A stretch of 64,000 bases of DNA from Toxonevra muliebris (lineage: Eukaryota > Arthropoda > Insecta > Diptera > Pallopteridae), in assembly GCA_963691655.1 (NCBI GenBank), contig OY829329.1, positions 61,021,408 through 61,085,407 of the forward strand. Direction: 5' to 3'. The notes below the pieces were generated by a model. It saw nothing but the letters and a program-made list of their open reading frames with translations. It ran no database searches and was not told the origin of the DNA. The translations under genes and the position numbers were made by a program. Below are positions 1 through 10,857 of the stretch, piece by piece (positions within the stretch are counted from its first letter, which is position 1; the number at the start of each line of letters is the position of its first letter).

Positions 1-372
1 GATATCCTTACGCTGAAGGACATACAATCAACACATACATGTACAAATGGATATGTGTAACCCAACAAATTTCATACAAGCAGAGCGTAGCATAGCTTCG
101 TTAGTGTAGTGGTAGTGAATACGAACAGCATATTACAAAAAAAGAAGCAACATATCGAAATAACATTTCAGGATTAACAACTTTTCTTTTTTCCGAGTTT
201 GGAGTTCGAGTGTGGAATAGAAGATTATGAGTATTGTATATGTACACTATCTTGCTCTCCCACTGCACTCCAGAAAATATTAAAGAAGCTCGTATGATTA
301 CATATACCAGTGTTGCCACAGCAAATATCAAGACAAAAAAAAAAGAGTGTTGGGAGATATGAAAGGGAGAGA
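1..372. other. AT-rich DNA, no gene seen
   Basis: Sequence to the left of the first hAT-type element. I see no splice-bounded coding block, RNA gene or inverted repeat in it. One open frame of 76 codons on the minus strand has no recognisable motif and is treated as chance. Confidence 0.5.
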
Positions 373-380
373 TGGGACAG
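373..380. repeat. Target-site duplication, left (TGGGACAG)
   Basis: Perfect 8-bp direct repeat with 1818-1825, directly abutting the CAGAGCTG terminus of the foldback element. Confidence 0.85.
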
Positions 381-1817
381 CAGAGCTGGAAAAAAATACA
401 ATCAATTGAGGATATAAGTCACAAATGAATAATAATTTTTGATTGCAGTTATTGAATAACATATTTGACTGCAGAATAAAAAATGCAGTTGAAAGTCTTT
501 TTTGGAGTCGCCAATTGGTTATTCATTTAGAAAAGTATTTTTTAGAGTCAGGGGATTTGCAATATTTTTTGAAATCTTGAGACTGCAAATCTTATGATTC
601 CAAAATCATGACTTGCTTTGAAGTCACTAGAGGTCAATTGGAGTCACTTGAAGTCACTTGAATACCCTTGAACTCAAATGCAGTCATTTGGAGTCAATTG
701 CAATTTGCAGTCAATTGGACTCACTTGAAGTCTTTTGAAGTCAATTGGGATTTTGAAGTCAATTGAAGTCAGTTGAAGTCTTTTGGAGTCAATTGGGGAT
801 TTGAAGTCAATTGGAGTTACTTGGAGTCATTTGGAGTCAATTGGAGGTAATTGGAATCAATTGTAGTTAATTGGAATCAAATGGAATGTGAAGTCAATTT
901 GAATATATGTTTTATTTAATATTTCCATTCATTCATTTTATCAAAACCAATTGCCTAAACAAATTGCGATTTTTATTATTCACAATAATCGTAATATATA
1001 AAAACTCAAGCTTATTCAAATTTTAATAATTTCGTTTTTTAATGACGAAAATACTATGATTTATGAACAGATTTCTAATTGCATACATCCCATGCTTTAG
1101 GAAGAAAAGACAATAAGTCAATAAATTTTTATGACTAATATATAAAAATAAGTTTAAAATAAAAAAAAAATAATTCCAAAAATATTTTTCTCTTATTTAA
1201 AATGATTTAAAACCCAATTTTACATATTCTTTATGTACATTTATTGCTTTTTTGTAGTCCCTTCGAAAAGTGGTGAAAAACTACATACTAGTGGTCAACG
1301 TATGACCATCGATATTAAAATGAACTTTACATTCTATTTAATTCCAATTAACTCCTATTAACTTCAAATCCTCAATTGACTCCAAATGAGTCCAAGTGAC
1401 TCCAATTGACTTCAAATTCCCAATTGACTCCAAAACACTTCAACTGACTTCAAAATCCCAATTGACTCCAAAAGACACCAATTAACTGCAATTGACTCCA
1501 GCTGACTGTATTTGAGTTCAAAGTTATTTAAGTGAATCCAATTGACTTCAAGTGACTCCAAGTGACTTCAAAGTAGTCATGATTTTGAAGTCATAAGATT
1601 TGGAGTCTCATGATTTCAAAAAAGATTGCATTCCCTTGACTCTAAAAAAGACTGTTCTAAATGAATAACCAATCGGCGACCTAAAAAAGGACTTCCAACT
1701 GCATTTTTTATTCTGCAGTCAAATATGTTATTCAGTAACTGCAATCATGAATTGTCGGTTATTAACTGTGACTTCAAGGTATTGAAATTAAATTGATTGC
1801 ATTCTTTTACAGCTCTG
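381..1817. mobile_element. Non-autonomous hAT-type foldback element
   Basis: A 1437-bp element with long inverted arms. It begins CAGAGCTG and ends CAGCTCTG, and is flanked by a perfect 8-bp duplication TGGGACAG (373-380 and 1818-1825). The outer arms (about 381-640 and 1560-1817) are reverse complements with scattered mismatches, for example around CAATCAATT and TTGACTGCAGAATAAA. Inside the arms a degenerate 11-12 bp unit (GAGTCAATTGG on the left, CCAATTGACTC on the right) is repeated many times, so both halves can fold back. The centre (about 900-1320) is AT-rich and has no transposase. An 8-bp duplication with CAG..CTG ends is typical of the hAT superfamily. Mobilisation would need an enzyme from elsewhere. 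A partial relative lies at 44711-45030. Confidence 0.85.
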
Positions 1818-1825
1818 TGGGACAG

Positions 1826-4253
1826 GGACATAATGTATTAATTGTGATGTCTTCTATGGGTAATGGAAGTGTATACTCACTTGCACTCCCATTACGCTCA
1901 AAAGAAAGCAAACTTAAATTAAAAAATTGTTCTATGTGCAACTTTTTTATATATACACGTGGACTACATTAAATTAAAAATATCAAGATTTTATGTCCTT
2001 TTTCTGTAGAGCTTGGTAATGTTTTTAAGTCTGATTTTTAACTGCATTTAGTCTACTCTGGTTTGTGTTTGCTCTGATTTTGGTATGATTTTTGGTGAAG
2101 TTTTTATGGCTTAATTTTTAGTCTGGTTTTGGTTCGACTTGTGTTCTGAATTTAGTTTGAATTCTGGTCTGAGCTTCTGTCTGAGTTTTGGTCAATTTTC
2201 TGTGTGACTTTTCATCTGAATTTCAATCTTTTTGATCTGAATTTTGGTATAATTTTTGGCATAATTTGTGGTCTGATTTTAGTCTAGTTTTCGTTTAATT
2301 CCAATTTTTTACTTTTTGGTCTGCCAATTATAACATAGTCTAGCAAAATGAGCCTTACTCAAACCCTAGACCCACCACTGCATACTGTCTTAAGAACAAA
2401 TTAGCAAGAAAAATACTATGTGAGAAAACGGAAACAGAATCTAATGGAAAGTCATATTGTAGAACGTCTAAGCTCTTACAAGTAGTATAAGGGTCTAAAA
2501 GAAATAAGGAGCTAGAATCTGAGGTTGTTAGATTCAAATTGAATCGTTGAATTGATTCCCATCAAAAGTCCAATAAAAAAAAAGAAAAAAAAATGGCAGA
2601 CCTTTACAAAAGTGTGAAAATAAAATACACACTTTCACTCTGTTATTTATTATTCTACCTACATCAGTTTTTTCCATAACTGGATTCCTTCCCTTTTTTT
2701 TTCTTTTTCATAAGTTATTTTTTTTTTATTTTGGCAACCCTAGCTCCTTTATTCATATGGACATATTCAACTCTGTGAGCGTGTGTGTGTGTATGTGTGC
2801 CCTGCTCCTTTTCTCTTTCTTTTTTATCTACTCTTTGAAAATTGTCATTTTTATTGCTAAACTCTTTATGTATGTGTAGAACATATTAAAATACCAAAGA
2901 TTATAGATATTTTATGTGAATACTTTTACTGTAGTTTTTATCACCTTAATGTAAAAATAGCATTAGTTGAGAACAAATAGAATAAACTACATTTTGCGTA
3001 CATTTTTGTAGAGAAAATTTGTCATTTCTTGCATTTTTCCCTCCTCCCCCTTCTCTCTAGATAACAAGAGCAGATTACTTTTGCATATATTATGTAGTTT
3101 TTTATTGCATAACTTCTACTATAACATACTACCAAGAAAGATATGGACATATGTGTGTACATGCATTTGTAGTATCTATCTGGAGAACTTTCAAACTATT
3201 AAGTTTTCTATAAATGCGTGTGTGTGAGTGAGCCAAAAAAGTGTAAACGACATTGCTGAATATACATACATATATACTTAGTCATATATAACTATTTACA
3301 CATACTTCTTGACAAATTTTAATATCTTTCTATCTTAACAAACAAATTTTCCTCAATTGTCAATTTCCTAAGAATTTGTTGATATGCATGTGTATATGTG
3401 TATCAAGTTTATGCACAAATATTATATTCCCGTAATAGTCAAAAAGTTTCTTTAAATTTTTAATAGCATTTCTTACTCTCTCTATATACATACATACATA
3501 TATCTTTCTCCCTGAAGTATAATTTTATCTTTTCAAAAAATTTATATTATTTTTTGTTAAGTTTGGAATGTTTTTGCACTTAAATTAGATTTATTTCACA
3601 CACCCATATTTTACGTTTTCAATAAATAATTCAAAGTTTAATTAGATTCCTTTGATAAAATTTTAAATAATTGATTTGGAATATTTTCTTAATATTATCC
3701 TAAAACAAAAAATAAAAAATGTATTACAAATATGTTTTTTAAATTTATGATTTCATTAATTTTATAGTTTAATTTTATTTAAACTATTAAATTAAATTCA
3801 TATCTAAGGAGATTATTTTTAAAAAATTTTTTAAATTGAGGCCATCTTTTTAAACGTATTACAAATTAAAAGAAGCACAAGTAATTTTTTACATTATAAA
3901 AGTTTAATAAAAATAATTCAAAATTTAAATTATAAACTTGAACTTTTTAATAAAAAGTAATTATATGCAGTGACTAGTAATAAGTGATTTAAGTGATAAT
4001 GCGTGGGCGGCTTTTATAGCCGTTGCCTACAGAAAATAGCAAACTTAGGATAAAAAACATAGGTGAAAGCTTATAGTAAACAGAAGCAAGCAGAATACAT
4101 GTTTTTTAGAACAAGTATTTGATGAAAATAAGTGTATGTAATATTTAGAGCAATTCGAAAAGATGCATGACGCATGAAAAAGAAAAACATAAGTAAACAG
4201 TTGGAAATCATTCCAACACCATCATTCTCAGATTGAAAGAATTTTACTTATTA
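1826..4253. other. AT-rich non-coding DNA with degenerate TCTGATTTTGG repeats
   Basis: No gene seen. At about 2020-2310 short units of the type TCTGATTTTGGT or TCTGAATTTTGG recur with strong T/G bias on the plus strand, a degenerate low-complexity repeat. Short TG and CT runs lie near 2780 and 3480. From 3530 to 4000 the DNA is extremely AT-rich. Small open frames here have no motif. Confidence 0.5.
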
Positions 4254-4557
4254 GACGACCTCGATAGTCTAGTGGATAGTGCACTAGACTTTTATCCGAG
4301 AGGTTCGGGTTCGATGCCCGTCTTCGTCTGGTAGTTAATTTTCATAACTTTCTTATATTCACTATCAATATAAAGTGTATAATAATTATAAGATAGTGTA
4401 CCTTGGTTGGTAATGGCAAAACCACCAAGCCGATAAAAAATTGCCACACCGCCTTTCGGAATCGGCGTTAAACTGTAGGTCCAACTATGTGGTATCACAA
4501 TGGGCTGTTCAGGCCTAAGTGTGTCTCTCGGCAGCCGTCTCCAACCTAACCTAACCT
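4254..4557 (+). mobile_element. tRNA-derived SINE
   Basis: A roughly 300-bp short interspersed element. The head (4254-4327) resembles a tRNA: it has a Pol III A-box-like TAGTCTAGTGG (4265-4275), a CTTTTAT anticodon-loop-like segment, a B box GGTTCGATGCC (4308-4318), and acceptor halves GACGA/TCGTC. The anticodon stem is mispaired, so it is not a working tRNA. The body (about 4330-4430) is unrelated AT-rich DNA. The last about 95 bp (4461-4557) match, on the opposite strand, the sequence immediately 3' of the Jockey-like LINE at 5749-5846, and both end in repeated CCTAA. Sharing a 3' tail with a LINE is how several SINE families borrow LINE reverse transcriptase. That role is inferred here. 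Confidence 0.75.
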
Positions 4558-5018
4558 ACTAATATCAGTGGCGGATACAAGAAACATTTTTAGGGTGAAA
4601 ATAAAAAATAAAAATTCTCCATATGGAAGAAATCCCGGGCTGCAGTGTTACGTACGAAGGCATTTTTTTTTTTTTTTTGCTTATTCATAAACTTTATTTC
4701 GATGTCTAATAATTTCGAAGGTATGGCCGTGTGAAAACTTACTGGAACGTTATTCATTTTGGGGAAAACCTGTTCATGTAGCAAATCATTTCACAATTTC
4801 TATGATCTATTTCCAAGGTAAAGGATCGTGGAAAATATTAACAATAGGAAACATTTATTCAATTTTCGGTTTTATATTGGTTTAAAATGGGTCGAGAATT
4901 GATAGAATTTTCAGAATAATTCAAGGGTCGCTGATTCCTACCCTGTATTCCCATCTGGGATTTTCCTTACATCGACCCGAAACCTATAATTTTGTTTTTT
5001 TTTTTTGGTGGTGGATTC
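4558..5018. other. No gene; possible hAT-like terminus at 4568
   Basis: The sequence CAGTGGCGGATACAAG at 4568 resembles hAT-type terminal motifs, but I find no matching opposite end. A 17-base poly-T run follows near 4662. Nothing coding is recognisable. Confidence 0.35.
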
Positions 5019-5213
5019 AATTCTCTACCTGAGAATCGAACCCGTTGAACTGGTACTCCAGTGAAGCATTTAAAATCTGCATCACCGAAGCGATAAATTT
5101 TATTAAAACAAATCATTTGTGCATTTTTTAAGAACTTAACCCCACCTGGGAATCGAACCTGAGACAGTTGGAACACCAGTCAAGCATTCATCCATCAGAC
5201 CACCGAGGTAGCC
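5019..5213 (-). repeat. Two tandem tRNA-like units (SINE-related)
   Basis: Read on the minus strand, 5138-5213 has an A-box-like TGGTCTGATGG (5192-5202 on plus) and a B box GGTTCGATTCC (5149-5159 on plus), spaced as in a tRNA gene. A second, more diverged unit at about 5030-5095 repeats the same order, with GGGTTCGATTCTC as its B box and GGTGATGC near its A box. The two align as a direct repeat about 115 bp apart. Neither folds into a clean cloverleaf. The best reading is a dimeric tRNA-derived SINE or two adjacent SINE heads. The head differs from that of the SINE at 4254. Confidence 0.6.
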
Positions 5214-5748
5214 TGGACCCATATAAAATTTGTATTGTTTTAATTCTTCCACGTTTCATGCCAGATGAAAATGTGCTTGTCATAGAAAACAAATACAATT
5301 TAAGTTCTTTCACACAAAAATCTCTATTATTATTACATGGAATACGAAAATTGTAAACAAATTTGTAAAATTTTAAATTTGTTTGGGAGCAGTGCTTAGT
5401 GCGTTTTTGGATCTACATCTGACAGCATTGAAACTATGGTGAAGAGACAAAGAAAATGCTGTCAGCTATGACTTGAAAATGATTTATTCTCGCCGATGCT
5501 ACCTTACGAAAGCTCTACATTTTTTTAATTTATAATTATTTAAAAAAAACAGTTTATAAACCTCGTATTTCATTAGCACCTCAAACAGAAGAGCTATATA
5601 GCTAATATATCTATTCATAAAATAAAGTAAAATCAAATGTAATAATACTATATGTACTTCAAAAGATATGCAAATAGAAGCTGGGGGAAAATATAAAAAC
5701 AATCCTCCCAAAGCGATATTCAACTACATTACTCTTAATGTACTTAGT
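5214..5748. other. No gene seen
   Basis: AT-rich spacer between the tRNA-like repeat and the LINE tail. Small open frames on both strands lack any motif or splice context. Confidence 0.45.
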
Positions 5749-7015
5749 TAGGTTAGGTTGGAGTGGCTGTCGAGAAACACAGTTAGGCCTGAACGGCTCA
5801 TTGTGATACCACATAGTTTGACCAACAGTTTAACGAAGATTCCGAATGTACAAGCAAATGTGATAACAAAAAACAAAGCCAAAAGCTTTTACCTTTAGAA
5901 TATTAAGGTCTTTGGGCAATGCGTTGTTAGTTACAAACCAGGGTGCTTTTGCTAAGAATCTCAGTGTTTTGGATTGATAACGTTGTAGTATTTCTAAGTT
6001 TGAATTACTAGAAGTACTCCACAATTGAAATCCGTATGTCCAAACTGGTTTCAATATCGTTTTATAAAGTAATAGTTTGTTCTCAAGACTCAGCTCTGAT
6101 TTCGGACATAATTACCAGTACATGCGTTTTGTTTTTATGTTCAGGTGTAGCCTCTTCGCTTTTATATGCTCTTTCCAATCTTTTATCCAGGTATAGTCCT
6201 AAATATTTAACACTGCTACGTTTGAGGATAGTAATTCTATTCAGATATAACAGAGTGGAGAAGAGAGGGGAACCTCTTCTTTATGAAAACGTGATATTTG
6301 TTGACTTGTCTTTATTCACTTTTATTTTCCAACGAAGTAATCATAGTTGAATGTCGCCGAGTTGTTTCTGAATTAGACTTGCAGCTTCTATGGGAGATTC
6401 ATTTGACGCTAAAATTGCAGTATCGTCTGGATAATTAGCAATTTTAACAACATCAGTAAAAATTTAATAAGAAGTAGGATCCATAACACTGCCCTGTGGT
6501 ACTCCGGCTTTTTTTTTTTTTTTTTTTTGGCATATGGGTGATGTTTCATAATTTACTTTAACATAGATTGATCTTTCATATAGATAGGACTTTAAGATCA
6601 AATAAAATGGAGCTGGAAATACATTTTTTTATTTGTATAATAGCCCTTGATGCCAAACTCTATTGAACGTTTGTTGAATGTCCAAAAATATGGCAGAGCA
6701 ATATTTCTTGCGTTTCAGAAAGTCAGTGACAATATTCACTATGCGATGATATTTCTCAGGAGTACCGTGCTTATGACAATTGCTGATCCGGAACTACATT
6801 CTTATTTTCTAGTATTATTAGCAATCTACTTAAGAGTATTCTTTCGAATATTTTCGAAAATATTGCCAGCAAACTTATACGTCTATATGAGGACACTGAG
6901 TTTAGGTTTTCAGGTTTATTTGGTTTAGGTATCATTATTAATTCAGCACATTTCCATTGAGAAGGAAAGTGGTTTAATGAGCAAGACTATTCTTTATTCT
7001 TATAATTGAAAGTAA
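5749..7015 (-). mobile_element. Jockey-clade LINE fragment with decayed reverse transcriptase
   Basis: A 5'-truncated non-LTR retrotransposon read right to left. From about 7015 down, split over several frames, it encodes reverse-transcriptase pieces in the usual order: IPKPNKPEN (near 6930), YRRISLLAIFSKIFERIL, a fingers/palm stretch ending WHQGLL (degraded), GVPQGSV (6487-6507), the catalytic YPDD (about 6423-6434), then the thumb-side block WTYGFQLWSTSSNSNLEILQ (about 5975-6035) and NNALPKDLNIL. This last block is characteristic of Jockey relatives. Stops and frameshifts are frequent, and a poly-A expansion (poly-T on plus, 6511-6530) interrupts the region before GVPQGSV. The ORF stops short after DLNIL and runs into a 3' tail (5749-5846) ending in repeated CCTAA that is shared with the SINE at 4254-4557. 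The element is dead. Confidence 0.85.
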
Positions 7016-7111
7016 ATCGTAATAAATAAAAACAACAATAACTAATTCTGTTCACATTTTTCCCTGTTTAAGTTATTAAATTTTTAAGTGTTTGAAAATC
7101 TTTTGGTTGGA

Positions 7112-7129
7112 GGGGGGGGGGGGGGGGGG
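7112..7129. repeat. Poly-G tract (18 G)
   Basis: Eighteen consecutive G on the plus strand, long enough to form G-quadruplex-like structure and to cause sequencing-length errors. Confidence 0.9.
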
Positions 7130-7207
7130 TAGAGAAATATGCTAATATTAAAACTCAATTGGAAACAGCTGTAATACTTCATTGATAACTGAGAGCACAG
7201 CGTAGAA

Positions 7208-7209
<2 letters not shown>

Positions 7210-7239
<30 letters not shown>
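7210..7239. repeat. (TC)n microsatellite
   Basis: About fifteen tandem TC units. Confidence 0.9.
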
Positions 7240-7242
<3 letters not shown>

Positions 7243-9173
7243 AGCAAATAAGAGCAAAGAAGTCAATGTAACTTTTATGGATTTATCATCTTATTGGACC
7301 TTTCACTGAAATCAGAAACTGTCATTAAATTATAAAAATTATTTTTAATCAAATTTTTTTTTTTTTTGTTTTTTTTTATAAAAACAAATCACAAAAATAA
7401 TCTCGATACGCCTAAGAAAACCAGTGATACGTACTTTAAACTTCAAGTTTATTTCAAAAGTTAATCAGAAAAAATGCCAGCTTTCCGCTCAGAAAGTACT
7501 TTTAAGTTGTGATTGATAGCTGTCAACGGAATATACAATATATGATATTAATAATAACTTTAACGTGTACAACTCAAGTTCTCCTCTCTCTCTCACCTTT
7601 TCTACTCTTCCCACTCTCTACACTTCATATTTCTTAAACCAAACTTATATTTGCAGCATGACTGCTTACAATAAAAACTTTCTGCAAGCAAAACTGCAAG
7701 AAAAAAAAAAAAACAAAAAACCAAATTTGAAAACGAAAAAATGGAAAAACGCTAAGAAAACTTTATTTAAATGAAGTTTACGCACTTCAACACAAAGTTC
7801 AAATATATCTACATACATATAAAGCTATCTATCTACATACATACCAACCTACCTAAATAGGAAAAAAAAATTCAAGGAGGGAAGACCACATTAATTTTCA
7901 AGAATTTCACAGCAACTAGTTTTTCGATACAGGCCCGAGAGCAGCAATAGCAACCTTTTTGCCCTCTATTTCAGAGACCAACACCAACGTTAACACCAAA
8001 CAGCAAAAGTTATAAGAAACAACAACAACTAGAATCAAGAAAGTCAATAACGCTTTTACATAGATATACAACAACAACAAAACTCGTAAGACAATTTTAT
8101 GCTATATAAAATTGGAAAATATGTTGGCAAGTTCAAACTTTTATTTCAATAATAGCAACAACAGCAACAACAACAACAAAAACAACAACTACAAAATCGG
8201 CGACGAAAAAAATACATATCTGTATATCAACACTATGCCATACGAACGCCAACACATTTACAATGTAGTGAAAAAAAAAACGAGACCGAGACAGCGTGAG
8301 AGAGTGAGAGCGAAGTAGGTGGTACATAGTGGCAGCTATTACATTCATACAAAAGAGAACAAAAATAAAAAATATTACCTCACGTAATCCGCTCAAGTTA
8401 TAAAATAAATTTTCCACAAAAACTTTTGCTGAAAGTGCGTTATTGATGTTCAAAATGCATGAAATTAAAAATAAGAAAAACTCTCGTACATACAAGCTAA
8501 AGTTCAATTTTACCTGAAGCAAGAAAAATTAGATCCGAGGAGAAAGAAGCGCAATTTTCAGGGTATGTTTATTGCACTATCTGTTATAATGCCCAGTGGC
8601 AGTAGCAATGGCTTGAAGGATGAATATATGCATAGGAATCTTTTAAATAGCATATCTACATAAACATTTTGAAAGAACAGCAAATTTCTGATGATCTACG
8701 TGGTCATGTGCGTACACTGAAGTGCCTCAAGTTTTGTAAAAAAAAAAAAAAAAAATCCATTCTAAAAATTAATTTTGATTTTTATGAAAATTGCCAAAAT
8801 ATTTCGGCTATAGCGATAAACCTGTCGTTTGCAGGATCGTTTTGAAAACCTTTTAAAAATTTAGTTTTGTATGGGAATATTATTTGTTTGTCTATTTTTG
8901 GCTAAATAGAAGTCTCCAAATAATATAAATTTAAAAATGAGAAAGTTTTTTTCTACATCAAAATTAAAAAATCTGCCCTCTAACTTGAAATAATGGTGAG
9001 TAATTTTTTGTTTCCGATTTCAATTAAAGTGGTCAAAAGTAAAAGTAAACGTATTGCAATCGTTTAGAGCAATAAAAACCTAAACCTCTCCAAAAATAAA
9101 TGGATCTCTCGAATCAAGGTTTTCGTCTTTGTTTGGAAATTTTTTTTGAAATTTCACTCTTGACTGAGCTTAA

Positions 9174-10035
9174 GGGGGAAGGCCATTGTGACGGATGGAA
9201 AAATGAGTGATTTTCGGGAATTTTTTTGATCTGTCAAATAAAGGGATATGGGGATCGTTTTATAATCATTTTACTAAGTGCACTTCCAACAATATTTTCA
9301 TAACTTTTTATTAAAAAATATTGAATAGTTTTGAAGATATGGGCGTTGCCGTGGAGCCCGATAAAAATTTCCCCCTCCATTATTATTATTTGAAAGAGGA
9401 CGACTCGAAAGTCAAGCACTGCGACCTATAAGATCTATTTTACCAAAGCCACAAGAAAGAAATAAAGGCAGAGAGAAAGAAAGATAGATAAGAAACATAC
9501 CCAAGCCGAGAATCGAACTCAGGTCTCCAGAGATAAGAGTCTGGCCCCTCCATAGTCGCATCGATTTTTCAAGACCAGATTTTCTGAAAAAAAAATTTTT
9601 GGTTTTTAATAATCTATATGAGTATAATTCTCGTCGCACGTAGCGTTTTTGTTTTTTATTTTCCACAAAATGGCGACTGATTGAAATTTTTTTTATGTTT
9701 TCAACCCTTTTTTCTTGTTTCAAAAGAGCTTAAAAATAGTAAAAATCAAAAATTTTAAAATCGGCAACGCTTAACGATAGCCACTGCAAAAGTGAACAAA
9801 ACGAATCAAAAAATTTAAAATCGGTTAATATTTGATCGAGTTATCGACGCGACCTGTTCGAAAAAAGTCGTTTCGAGAAAAACGCGTTTAAAGTTTTCAG
9901 TCCATTATGTTTTCAGACTACTTACTATCACTAAAATGGCTATAGCTCAAGCAATGGAATTTTGACTTGAAATTTTGTACACATATTTTTGAATATATAA
10001 ACTTTAATTTGAACCCATCACAGTGGTCTTCCCCC
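9174..10035. mobile_element. TTAA-flanked inverted-repeat element
   Basis: An 862-bp element with inverted termini GGGGGAAGGCCATTGTGA at left and, reverse-complemented, GGGGGAAGACCACTGTGA at right. Each is flanked by TTAA (9170-9173 and 10036-10039). TTAA duplications are known for piggyBac and for Sola3 elements. The termini do not decide between them. No transposase is visible. The middle contains a tRNA-like promoter on the minus strand (9496-9565), suggesting a SINE inserted into it. Open frames here (9234-9723) cross both and have no conserved motif. Confidence 0.65.
9496..9565 (-). repeat. tRNA-like SINE head nested in TIR element
   Basis: On the minus strand there is GCGACTATGGAGGGGCCAGA (A-box-like position) and about 35 bp later GAGTTCGATTCTCGG, a good Pol III B box (9506-9520 on plus). 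The intervening sequence is tRNA-sized. It differs from the SINE heads at 4254 and 5138, so it is another tRNA-derived repeat or an independent copy. Too degraded to be a tRNA gene. Confidence 0.5.
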
Positions 10036-10039
10036 TTAA

Positions 10040-10849
10040 TGATATAAATACTAATTCGGTCACAGATTCCTGCAAGGTAGAGCCCTTCCAGACTAGCTCG
10101 CCTGGAAGCCTAGGGTCATAAGACACTCCCTGTACTGTTTAATTTGTATGACGTAGCAATAATTTGTTTACCCTAAACCACCTTAATGTACATTTTCTCA
10201 TTTCCAACACGATTTTTGGAAAGCCATTTAGTCTTGATAGTATAAACAATGAAAGAAATCAAAGTATAAAACTAAAATTTAAATTTCAATACTTCTTTAA
10301 ATTGTTCTTAAATTTTTAACTCATTTCATCGGTAATGAATTCCTTCAACCAACCATTACCATCATCAAGAACGAACATCATTGATATCATCAAAGTCATT
10401 ATCTATACAAATGTTTGCTATCTATGTATCCATATCATAAAATTTTTGCTTATGCTATTATTATTATTTTTTTTTTTTTTTATTGTAATGATTGATGTGC
10501 TTTCATGGTAATTAGATTTATGTAGATACATGTACATACATCTCCTTGCGTAGATATATATATTTACTTATAAATGTGTGTGGGTGTGTATATTTATGCA
10601 AGTAAATGTGAGTGTTATTGACAAATTAACGTTATTGCTGAAAATTAGGAAGATTTTGTAAAATATTACAATTATAACTTTTTATGTTTTGTTTTATCTT
10701 CGAAAGAAAGAAAATTATGAACAGACATAGAAATAAATAAAGTTCAGTGACTCTAAATTTTTAATGGCTTTAAAGTTTCAATGATTTTCAAATATCACAA
10801 TGCTGCAGCAATACAGATTCATATGTTTATTTGTTTACGCAAATGGCGG
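10040..10849. other. AT-rich DNA, no gene seen
   Basis: Contains poly-T (about 10470-10485) and ATGTA/GTGTG-type microsatellite DNA near 10530-10620. No coding or RNA gene recognised. Confidence 0.5.
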
Positions 10850-10857
10850 GTCGTAAT

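Larger units (their letters stand above)
7016..9169. other. Microsatellite-rich DNA, no gene recognised
   Basis: Holds an 18-base poly-G run (7112-7129), a CT dinucleotide run (about 7210-7239), poly-T tracts near 7345-7378, and CAA/AAC-rich stretches at 7990-8200 of the kind common in fly introns and UTRs. The open frames over 8112-8522 are low-complexity readings of the AAC repeats on opposite strands. No supported exon. Confidence 0.5.

Noticed and set aside
4254..4327. Functional tRNA gene (Lys-like anticodon loop)
   Set aside because: Anticodon stem has two mispairs, acceptor stem is incomplete, and the sequence continues into a SINE body with a LINE-like tail.
4627..4645. CCCGGGCTGCAG resembling a cloning-vector polylinker
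   Set aside because: Only about 12 bp match and the flanks are ordinary genomic AT-rich DNA, so contamination is not supported.
8112..8522. Asparagine-rich and valine-rich proteins on opposite strands
   Set aside because: Both are translations of AAC/GTT repeats; no conserved flanking sequence.
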